Positions 57,670 through 64,000 of a stretch of 64,000 nucleotides of DNA are shown piece after piece. The position numbers were made by a program, and so were the translations under genes. Numbering within the stretch: the stretch's first letter is position 1; each line of letters starts with the position of its first letter. The DNA lies in NCBI GenBank assembly GCA_965116695.1, contig OZ220706.1, positions 3,286,001 through 3,350,000 of the forward strand, read 5' to 3'. The stretch comes from JAJDTT01 sp965116695 (lineage in GTDB: Bacteria; Acidobacteriota; UBA6911; RPQK01; JAJDTT01). The notes beneath the pieces are model-generated. The model worked only from the letters and a program-made list of their open reading frames with translations. It searched no databases and was not told the DNA's origin.

Positions 57670-58242
57670 ATGCGCAGGCGGACGGGTAGGAGAATCGGGG
57701 TCTTTGGCGGCGCCGTCCTCCTGATGGCGGCGGTTCCGGCAATGCTTTCGATCTCCGGCTTGGAGGCCGCCGGCTCTCAAGGCTTTCTCGACAGGTCATG
57801 GATCCCCGCCGGCGAGCGGCCGCATCTGGATCTTTCCGGATCGCTCTCCACTCTGGACGGAAAGCGAGTCCCCCTCGAGGATTTGAAGGGCAAGGCCCTG
57901 TTGATCAACGCCTGGGCCACCTGGTGCGGACCCTGCCGCCTGGAGATGCCCTATCTGGCCGACCTTCACCGGCGGCTTTCCAAAGAAGGCCTGGCGATTG
58001 CCGCCGTGAGCTGGGAAGAACCGGGTCAAGTCCGGACCTTTCTTGAAGAGACCGGTGCCGATTACCCCTTCCTGCTGTTGTCGGATCCCGACCGGATCCT
58101 GCAGGGACGTTTTCAGGTCATCGGATTGCCCACCACACTGATCGTCGACGCTCGTGGAAGACTGGCGTTGCACCACGTGGGAATGTACGTCTGGAACTCT
58201 CCCGAAGTCGTGAGCCGAATCCGTCACCTTTTGGCCGAATGA
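57670..58242 (+). CDS. TlpA-like thioredoxin-fold oxidoreductase
   Basis: A 190-residue exported thioredoxin-fold protein. N-terminal signal segment FGGAVLLMAAVPAMLSISGL; redox motif LINAWATWCGPCRLEMP; cis-Pro loop VIGLPTTLIVDARG. It is the TlpA/ResA type and probably reduces cytochrome c apo-proteins or copper sites in the periplasm. Its stop overlaps the thrC start by 4 bases, linking it to threonine synthesis for no clear functional reason. Earlier GTG 57658 is excluded because it would lie within the promoter. Confidence 0.85.
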   Translation: MRRRTGRRIGVFGGAVLLMAAVPAMLSISGLEAAGSQGFLDRSWIPAGERPHLDLSGSLSTLDGKRVPLEDLKGKALLINAWATWCGPCRLEMPYLADLHRRLSKEGLAIAAVSWEEPGQVRTFLEETGADYPFLLLSDPDRILQGRFQVIGLPTTLIVDARGRLALHHVGMYVWNSPEVVSRIRHLLAE

Positions 58243-59600
58243 GCGAGTGGTTTCACTTCCGCTGCATCAATGACTCCTGCCTCCGGGAGTTTTCCATCCG
58301 GGAAAAGCTTTATCAGTGTCCCCGTTGCCGGGACCTGCTGGACATCGTCTACGACTTCAGCCGGTTTGAAGTGGATTCCCTCAAGGAGCGCTTCTTGCGG
58401 AGGCGCCTCTCGAATCGCCCCCTCGACGTGAGCGGAGTGTGGCGATATCGGGAACTGCTCCCCTTCGAAGCCGGCGACCTGGACCGGGTGGTGACCATGG
58501 GGGAGGGCAACAATCCCGTCCTGGAAGCCCCCCGTTGTGCCGAATACGTAGGTCTGGAGCGGCTGCGGGTGAAGAACCTGGGGTGGAATCCCAGCGGCTC
58601 GTTCAAGGACTACGGCATGACCACGGCCGTCTCCCAGGCGATCCGGCTCGGCGCGCAGGTCGTAGCCTGCGCCTCGACCGGAAACACGTCGGCCTCCATG
58701 GCCGCCTATTGCGCCCGGGCGGAACTGCGGTCCGTCGTCTTCCTCCCCGAGGGCCAGATCGCATTCGGCAAGCTGGCCCAGGCCCTGGACTACGGCGCCC
58801 TGACCCTCCAGATCCAGGGCAGCTTCGACGTCGCCATGAAGCTGGTTCAGGAACTGGCTGCCGAAACCGACCTCTACCTGATGAACTCCATCAACCCCTT
58901 CCGTTTGGAGGGCCAGAAGACGGTGATCCTGGAATTGCTGGATCAACTGGAATGGCAGTGTCCGGACCGGATCGTGGTGCCCGGCGGCAATCTGGGAAAC
59001 AGCTCCTCCTACGGCAAGGTCCTGATGGAGCTGAAGGAGTTGGGAATGATCGACAGGATTCCCAGAATCACCATCATCCAGGCCGAGGGAGCCGACCCCC
59101 TCTATCGGACTCTGGTGACCAGTTCGCAGGAACTGGTCCCGGTCAACGACGCCTGGACCCTGGCCAGCGCCATCAAGATCGGTCAGCCCATCAGTTGGAA
59201 GAAGGCGGTCCGGGCCCTCCAGTTCTCCGACGGCTGGTGCGACGAGGTGACGGAGCAGGAAATCGCCGACGCCAAGGCGATTCTGGGGCGGGACGGGATC
59301 GGGTGCGAGCCCGCTTCGGCCACCACGGTGGCGGGCCTCAAGCGCTTGCTGGACGCCGGCGGCGAAGAGCGTCCCGAGGTGACCATCGACCCTGGCGAGA
59401 ACGTTGTGGCCATCCTCACGGGGCACCAGCTCAAGGACCCCGACTACACGGTCAATTACCACTTGGACAGCCTCTATGAGCACGCCGCCTACAAGAACCG
59501 GATCGTCGACAAGCACGGCAAGATCCGGTCCACGTACGCCAACGCCCCGGTTCAGGTGCCGCCCGACAAGGAGCAGATCCTCCGGCTCCTCGGCCTGTAG
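58239..59600 (+). CDS. thrC: Threonine synthase
   Basis: A 453-residue PLP enzyme that converts O-phosphohomoserine to threonine. An N-terminal zinc-ribbon-like pair (C9, C14, C27, C30) is followed by the catalytic domain. The PLP lysine is K123 in NPSGSFKDYGMT, with CASTGNTSASMAAYCA and VVPGGNLGNSSSYGKV for phosphate and PLP binding. It has the length and layout of the long threonine synthase type. ATG 58239 overlaps the thioredoxin stop. Confidence 0.93.
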   Translation: MSEWFHFRCINDSCLREFSIREKLYQCPRCRDLLDIVYDFSRFEVDSLKERFLRRRLSNRPLDVSGVWRYRELLPFEAGDLDRVVTMGEGNNPVLEAPRCAEYVGLERLRVKNLGWNPSGSFKDYGMTTAVSQAIRLGAQVVACASTGNTSASMAAYCARAELRSVVFLPEGQIAFGKLAQALDYGALTLQIQGSFDVAMKLVQELAAETDLYLMNSINPFRLEGQKTVILELLDQLEWQCPDRIVVPGGNLGNSSSYGKVLMELKELGMIDRIPRITIIQAEGADPLYRTLVTSSQELVPVNDAWTLASAIKIGQPISWKKAVRALQFSDGWCDEVTEQEIADAKAILGRDGIGCEPASATTVAGLKRLLDAGGEERPEVTIDPGENVVAILTGHQLKDPDYTVNYHLDSLYEHAAYKNRIVDKHGKIRSTYANAPVQVPPDKEQILRLLGL

Positions 59601-59614
59601 GCGTCTTCTGATCT

Positions 59615-59622
59615 GCTAAAAT
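59615..59622 (+). promoter_or_regulatory. -10 box immediately before the sigma factor gene
   Basis: GCTAAAAT with TGC in front (TAAAAT at 59617-59622, TG at 59614-59615), only 6 bases before ATG 59629. Transcription from it would start at the first codon, giving a leaderless mRNA. No matching -35 is clear. Confidence 0.4.
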
Positions 59623-59628
59623 CTGCCT

Positions 59629-60597
59629 ATGGTTTCCCAGCCTCCGGGGCCGGCCGGCGCCGCCCCCGAGTCCGAACCCCTCGAGAACCTCCTGGGTGAG
59701 AAGACCAGCCGGCTGCCCTCCCGGGAAGAAGCCAAGCTGGTCAACCTGGACCCTCTCCGGCGCTACCTTCTGGAAATCAGCCAGTTCGAACCGCTGACGG
59801 CGGAAGAAGAACAGGTGCTGATCCGGCGCTACCAGCAGGAAGGCGACCAGGAGGCCGCCTATCGGCTGGTCACCTCCAACCTGAAGCTGGTGGTCAAGAT
59901 CGCCCACATCTACCGGCGTGTCTACAACAACGTCATGGACCTGATCCAGGAAGGGAACATCGGGCTGATCCAGGCCCTGGGCCGATTCGATCCCGACAGG
60001 GGAACCCGCCTGCCCACCTACGCCTCCTGGTGGATCAAGGCCTACATCATCAAGTTCATCATGGACAATTTCCGGATCGTCCGGATCGGCACTACCAACC
60101 AGCGGCGCAAGCTCCTCTTCAACCTGCGCAAGGAGAAGGAGAAGTTGCGGCTTCAGGGAATCGAGCCGACGTCGGCGCTGATCGCCAGGAAACTCGACGT
60201 GCCGGTCAAGGAGGTCCGGGCAGTGCAGCATGCCATCGAGTCCTCCGACCTGAGCCTGGACAACTACATCGATCCCAACCGCACCGTCCGGCATGCGGAC
60301 ACGCTCGAGGCCGCCGGAGAAATGGTCGACGAGACGCTGGCCCGGGGAGAGTTGAAACGGCTGTTCGCCCACAAGTTTCGCGAGTTCGCCGAGACGCTGA
60401 ACGAAAGGGAACTGGCCATCCTGAACGAGCGCCTCATCGCCGAGGAGCCCAAGACCCTGCAACAGTTGGCGACGCGCTTCGGCGTGAGCCGGGAGGCGAT
60501 CCGCCTCAACCAGATCACGTTGACCAAGAAGATCAAGGCCTACATGCAAGAGGCCCTGAAGAACGTCACCGACGTCGAGTTCGCCCTCATTTCATAG
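59629..60597 (+). CDS. RpoH-like (sigma-32 type) RNA polymerase sigma factor
   Basis: A 322-residue group 3-type sigma70 factor. Region 1.2 starts DPLRRYLLEISQFEPLTAEEE, region 2 has NLKLVVKIAHIYRR and DLIQEGNIGLIQALGRFDPDRG then YASWWIKAYIIKFIMDN. The RpoH box NQRRKLLFNLRKEKEKL is present, then region 4 with LNERELAILNERLIAEEPKTL and the helix-turn-helix LATRFGVSREAIRLNQ. It probably directs heat-shock or envelope-stress genes. A strong hairpin follows its stop. Confidence 0.9.
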   Translation: MVSQPPGPAGAAPESEPLENLLGEKTSRLPSREEAKLVNLDPLRRYLLEISQFEPLTAEEEQVLIRRYQQEGDQEAAYRLVTSNLKLVVKIAHIYRRVYNNVMDLIQEGNIGLIQALGRFDPDRGTRLPTYASWWIKAYIIKFIMDNFRIVRIGTTNQRRKLLFNLRKEKEKLRLQGIEPTSALIARKLDVPVKEVRAVQHAIESSDLSLDNYIDPNRTVRHADTLEAAGEMVDETLARGELKRLFAHKFREFAETLNERELAILNERLIAEEPKTLQQLATRFGVSREAIRLNQITLTKKIKAYMQEALKNVTDVEFALIS

Positions 60598-60623
60598 GGG
60601 CGCCCTTGTGTGTGTGGGCGCCC
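60598..60623. terminator. Bidirectional hairpin between sigma factor and queA genes
   Basis: A perfect 8-bp stem (GGGCGCCC on each side) with a 10-base GT-rich loop, directly after the sigma-factor stop and 19 bases before the queA stop. It shares the CCCTTGTG core with the repeats at 1866 and 14281. Confidence 0.6.
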
Positions 60624-60642
60624 TCTTCTCCCCTTGCCCCTC

Positions 60643-61668
60643 TCAGAGAATGAGCATGGCGTCGCCGTAGCTGTAGAAACGATAGCCGCGGTCGACGGCC
60701 TCCCGGTAACATTCCTTCAGCAGCCGGTTTCCGGCGAACGCCGATACCAGGAGCAGCAGTGACGTCCGGGGAAGGTGGAAGTTGGTGATGAGACCGTCGA
60801 TGCCTCGGAATTCGAAGCCCGGCTTGACGAAGAGGCCGGTCCATCCTCGATCCTCCACCACGTCGCCATGACGCAGGTGGACCTGCTCCAGGACCCGTGT
60901 CGACGTGGTCCCCACCGCGATGACGCGTCCCCCCGCCTTGCGGTGGCGCCGAATCCTCCGGGCCGATTCCGCCGAGACCTCGTAATACTCCGAGTGCATG
61001 CGGTGGTCCTCGACTCGTTCCGCCACCACGGGTTGGAACGTCCCGTAACCCACGTGCAACGTGATCTTGCAATGGTTCAGGCGGGCGAGGAGCGCCTCGG
61101 TGAAGTGGAGTCCTGCGGTCGGGGCCGCGGCCGAGCCCGGCCGGGCAGCGTACACCGTCTGGTAGGCCTCGCGGTCCCGGGAATCGACCTCCCGCCGAAT
61201 GTAGGGCGGAAGCGGCGACCGTCCCACTTGCTCCAGGACCTCCTGAAGATCTCCCGCCGGTTTGAGCCGGACCTGGCGGACAGCCGGGCCGGGATCGTCC
61301 AACACGCGAATCGACAACAATTCGGGATGAACGGTCAGCAGGTCGCCGGCGCGAGCCCGGCGGCCCGGCTTGAGCAGGGCGCGCCAGACGTGATTCTCGA
61401 GTGCATCCAGCAGCAGCACCTCGACTCGCCCTCCCGTCTCCTTGACGGCCGCCAGCCGGGCGGGCAGCACCCGGGAGTCGTTCAACACCAGGAGGTCCCG
61501 CTCCGACACGAGATCGGGGAGGTCGGCGAACCGGGCGTGCTCCCAGGCGCCGGTCTTCCGGCGGACCACCATCAACCGCGAACCGTCGCGGGGAGAGTGG
61601 GGACGTTGGGCGATGAGGCGCCGCGGCAGTTGGTAGTCGAAATCGTCCAGCTTCAAACCGCGTTTCAT
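60643..61668 (-). CDS. queA: S-adenosylmethionine:tRNA ribosyltransferase-isomerase
   Basis: A 341-residue enzyme that adds the cyclopentene ring to preQ1-modified tRNA, giving epoxyqueuosine. Family motifs are visible: DFDYQLPRRLIAQRP, LVLNDSRVLPARL, APTAGLHFTEALL, HVGYGTFQPV, VGTTSTRVLE and GLITNFHLPRTSLLLLVSAF. ATG 61668 starts MKRGLKLDDFDY; the frame is open to 61704. It is 6-7 kb away from queC and queD on the same strand. Confidence 0.94.
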   Translation of the reverse strand: MKRGLKLDDFDYQLPRRLIAQRPHSPRDGSRLMVVRRKTGAWEHARFADLPDLVSERDLLVLNDSRVLPARLAAVKETGGRVEVLLLDALENHVWRALLKPGRRARAGDLLTVHPELLSIRVLDDPGPAVRQVRLKPAGDLQEVLEQVGRSPLPPYIRREVDSRDREAYQTVYAARPGSAAAPTAGLHFTEALLARLNHCKITLHVGYGTFQPVVAERVEDHRMHSEYYEVSAESARRIRRHRKAGGRVIAVGTTSTRVLEQVHLRHGDVVEDRGWTGLFVKPGFEFRGIDGLITNFHLPRTSLLLLVSAFAGNRLLKECYREAVDRGYRFYSYGDAMLIL

Positions 61669-61751
61669 TATCGATCCCGGGAGCCGCGCCGAAAAGGGTC
61701 CCACGAGGAGTGACCCTGCGCGGCGGCGGATTGTGCGAGAATGGCGCGTCC

Positions 61752-62933
61752 ATGTCGTTCAGAGTCCCGAGGCCGGTGGTTTCGCTGTCCGGCGGTCACT
61801 TCCTCATCGATTGCTACTCCAGCATGTTCGGGGCGTTCCTGCCCTTCCTCCACCAGCAACTGGACCTGTCGCTGGCCGAAGCCGGGATTCTGGGCGGCGT
61901 CCTGAGTTTTTCCAGCGCGTTCATGCAGCCCGTTTACGGCTACCTGGCCGACCGGCTGCGGAAACCGGTCTTCACCGCGCTGGGACCTGGACTGGCGGGG
62001 ATCTTCATCTCCGCCCTGGGCCTGGCTCCCAACTTCTGGGCGCTGTTGGCAATGGTCATCCTGGGCGGCGCCGGGATCTCGGCGTTTCACCCCCAGGCGG
62101 CGTCCATGGTCTCGGAATCCTCCGGCCGCAGAAAGGGCTTGCACATGTCGGTTTTCGTCACCACCGGCATGCTCGGCTACGCCCTGGGCCCGGTCTACAT
62201 CACCACCGTAATCGGCCTTGTGGGCCTGGGGTCCAGCCTCTGGGCCGGCGTGCCGGGGGTCGCCATGAGCCTGTATCTCATCTTTTGCGGTCCAACCCCG
62301 TCCCGGGCGGCAGCGCTCCACCACAGGACTCTTCTGGCGCGGCTTCTGGAGCAGCGAAAGCCGCTTCTGATCCTCTACCTGCTCGTGGTCATTCGGGGAA
62401 CGATCCAGGTCATCTTCGTCGCGTTTCTTCCCTTGTACCTGACACTGCACGGATACGGCGAGTCGCGGGCGGCCCTGATTCTGAGCCTGTTCCTGCTGGC
62501 CGGCGGCAGCGCGGGATTCCTGGGAGGCCTCCTGAGCGACCGCTTCGGAGGGAAGAGCATCCTCGCTCTTTCCATGTTCGGCTGCCTGCCGTTGCTCCTG
62601 GCGTTTCTCTGGTCTCAGGGACCGGTTTCCGTCGTGCTGTGCATTTTGGGAGGCGGCGTCCTGCTCTCCACCTCTCCCGTCAACGTGGTGATGGCCCAAC
62701 AGATCGTGCCGGAGGCCACTTCCACGATCTCGGCGCTGCTTATGGGGTTCGCCTGGGGCGTCGGTGGGTTGCTCCTGCCGGTGGTTGGATTCGTCAGTCA
62801 GACGGTCGGACTTCAATCGTCCATGACGGCCATCGTCCTCCTCGCCCTGCCCGGGTTCGTTCTGGCCTTGAAACTTCCGCCGGGACTGGGACGGGGTGGA
62901 CTGAAGGCCGCGCCACGGCTGGCGCATGAATGA
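61752..62933 (+). CDS. MFS transporter, fosmidomycin-resistance (Fsr) type
   Basis: A 393-residue major-facilitator protein with 12 hydrophobic segments. Fsr-type features are GHFLIDCYSSMFGAFLPFL in helix 1, QPVYGYLADRLRKP between helices 2 and 3, GGAGISAFHPQAASMVSE, and GFLGGLLSDRFGGK in the second half. It probably exports a small drug or metabolite. ATG 61752 is chosen as the start of helix 1's leader; the frame is open to 61710. It stands divergent from queA with 83 bases between starts. Confidence 0.85.
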   Translation: MSFRVPRPVVSLSGGHFLIDCYSSMFGAFLPFLHQQLDLSLAEAGILGGVLSFSSAFMQPVYGYLADRLRKPVFTALGPGLAGIFISALGLAPNFWALLAMVILGGAGISAFHPQAASMVSESSGRRKGLHMSVFVTTGMLGYALGPVYITTVIGLVGLGSSLWAGVPGVAMSLYLIFCGPTPSRAAALHHRTLLARLLEQRKPLLILYLLVVIRGTIQVIFVAFLPLYLTLHGYGESRAALILSLFLLAGGSAGFLGGLLSDRFGGKSILALSMFGCLPLLLAFLWSQGPVSVVLCILGGGVLLSTSPVNVVMAQQIVPEATSTISALLMGFAWGVGGLLLPVVGFVSQTVGLQSSMTAIVLLALPGFVLALKLPPGLGRGGLKAAPRLAHE

Positions 62934-62972
62934 GATGCGGCAGGCGGCGACTACAAAACTACGGCGCGGCTA

Positions 62973-63002
62973 TTTACACGATTTCGGGGGTTGGTTTACA
63001 AT
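62973..63002 (+). promoter_or_regulatory. Promoter of the gene at 63014
   Basis: TTTACA (62973-62978), 18 bases, then TACAAT (62997-63002). The ATG at 63014 is 11 bases after the -10 box, so the mRNA has almost no leader. Confidence 0.5.
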
Positions 63003-63013
63003 CTGCAGGCCGC

Positions 63014-63622
63014 ATGTTGAGTACCGCTGACCCCGAAACGATTCAGCAGGCCGCCGACCAGATCCTCGGCAACATCATCGACAGTTGGTACGACAACGTC
63101 GCCAGCTTCTATATCACCAGCGAGCAGGTGGCGAACCTTCCCGGCCAGGAGGGCACCGAGGAGCTCAAACGCTTCCACGACGGCAAGGGCCACCGGATCA
63201 AGTTCAACAAGGGTGATCTGGACTTCACCTACGGATTGCGCTCTGCCTGGCTCGACGATGCGTTCATTGTGGAAGTGAGCGTCAACAACAAGGTGGAATC
63301 ATTCGACTACGACGATTTTCTCCGCCGGCTCGTGACCCACTACCGGCACCTGGGCGCCGAAATCGTGCCCGCGCCATTCGAGCTGAAGGAAAAGAAACTC
63401 CGCTACAACCAGATCTTCCTCCTGGAACCCAGCGTGCAGGCCGCCTTCGCCGTGGAAAAAAGAGGCGAGGGCGCCGACATCATGCGGCTCTCCTTCAGAG
63501 TGGACACTCCCTACCTGGAGCACTGCTTTCGCCCCAAGGTCGGCAAGCAGATCATCGAGAACTACTGCGTCTCTCCCTTGCGGACCGTGTTCGCGGCCGT
63601 CTATCGCCGCCGCTCGAATTGA
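63014..63622 (+). CDS. Hypothetical soluble protein
   Basis: A 202-residue protein with no signal peptide or membrane segment. It has an alpha-helical N-terminus (PETIQQAADQILGNIIDSWYDNV) and an alpha/beta body with VEVSVNNKVESFDYDDFL, FAVEKRGEGADIMRLSFRVDTP and an arginine-rich end. The frame is open to 62930, but ATG 63014 has the promoter -10 box just upstream. No family is recognised. It converges on the edge gene at 63638. Confidence 0.55.
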   Translation: MLSTADPETIQQAADQILGNIIDSWYDNVASFYITSEQVANLPGQEGTEELKRFHDGKGHRIKFNKGDLDFTYGLRSAWLDDAFIVEVSVNNKVESFDYDDFLRRLVTHYRHLGAEIVPAPFELKEKKLRYNQIFLLEPSVQAAFAVEKRGEGADIMRLSFRVDTPYLEHCFRPKVGKQIIENYCVSPLRTVFAAVYRRRSN

Positions 63623-63637
63623 GCCGGCGCTACGGCC

Positions 63638-64000
63638 TCACTTGTAAGTCTCGCGGATCCACCGCTCCAGCGAACCTGCCGGATCCTCGATGACCTGAGG
63701 GCCCACGGACAGGGGCTTGGAAGCCTGTCCGCGAGCCAGCAGTTTCATTCCGTGCTCGTACTCCCGAAACAGGTCCCGGCAGTACTGCAGGACGTCGGCA
63801 TTCGGGCCTCTCACGCGCTCGGAGATGAGTGCCGCAGCTTCCGCCGTGAAGCTGATCTCCACTCCGTAACGCTTGTGGAACTCCGCCTCGAATCGTTTGA
63901 GCTGGAACTGCAGGATGGCCTCGTGATGCAGGTCCGGCTGGGCCAGGATTTCCTTGAGCGACGCCTTCGGACTCTCCACCAGCTTGCGGTCCGCCACCAA
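63638..64000 (-). CDS. C-terminal part of a larger protein, possibly AAA+ (5' cut by window edge)
   Basis: The frame runs off the right edge; only the last 120 residues are visible. They are helical, with FQLKRFEAEFHKRYGVEISF then TAEAAALISERV, which by eye resembles the small helical lid domain after an AAA+ ATPase core. The end (GSLERWIRETYK) is polar. The identity is not certain. Confidence 0.5.
   Translation of the reverse strand: MVADRKLVESPKASLKEILAQPDLHHEAILQFQLKRFEAEFHKRYGVEISFTAEAAALISERVRGPNADVLQYCRDLFREYEHGMKLLARGQASKPLSVGPQVIEDPAGSLERWIRETYK

Overview
The window is a 64 kb chromosomal stretch of a G+C-rich, aerobic, Gram-negative bacterium. Most genes read clearly (hand-counted 60-base lines in the core give about 70-75% G+C). 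The mix suggests a member of Acidobacteriota or a close relative: a TPR/FG-GAP/ASPIC-UnbV exported giant, BNR-repeat and beta-propeller secreted proteins, a bactofilin, CPBP protease, CstA, and a b6-type split cytochrome b with a huge multiheme cytochrome c. This placement is inference from gene content; there is no rRNA or marker gene to confirm it. No tRNA, rRNA or CRISPR array was seen.

Layout. 0-9 kb: end of a TPR protein, RNase III, a CPBP protease, an acidic microprotein, two exported proteins, an RDD protein, two unknowns, then bactofilin and a methyltransferase. 9-14 kb: the 1166-residue TPR/FG-GAP/ASPIC protein and CstA. 14-22.5 kb (minus strand): ETF-quinone oxidoreductase and an AddAB-type helicase-nuclease pair. 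22.4-24.8 kb: three tandem 49-bp palindromic repeats, elongation factor P, three small unknown genes, and a ferredoxin.

24.7-47.9 kb is a respiratory supercluster on the minus strand. Read in transcription order it encodes cytochrome oxidase subunits II, I, III, III', IV, a small membrane protein, Rieske, cytochrome b, subunit IV-like protein, an octaheme cytochrome c, a putative blue-copper lipoprotein, heme A synthase (ctaA), heme O synthase (ctaB) and an ABC ATPase. After a 7 kb interruption come the ABC-2 permease, a DUF420 protein and a HEAT/barrel-sandwich protein. The interruption (26.8-33.8 kb) carries a small membrane protein, a secreted beta-propeller protein, a ParDE toxin-antitoxin pair, an O-methyltransferase and a flavin reductase. 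It also carries a lower-G+C, three-gene cassette (31.28-33.68 kb) with an MBL-fold hydrolase. That cassette lies between two 135-bp direct repeats (79% identical, no gaps). One repeat joins the intact flavin-reductase end to a broken ABC-ATPase end, and the other does the reverse. This cassette is the best candidate for an undescribed mobile or accessory system in the window.

48-64 kb: an orphan HicB-like protein, an acyl-ACP-synthetase/ACP/PlsC fusion, a radical SAM protein with a frameshifted metallophosphoesterase beside it, an overlapping lutABC-queD-queC operon, TlpA-like thioredoxin, threonine synthase, an RpoH-like sigma factor, queA, an Fsr-type MFS transporter and two unrecognised proteins at the edge. 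Several genes have a recognisable -10 box only 6-12 bases before the start codon, which suggests leaderless mRNAs are common in this organism.
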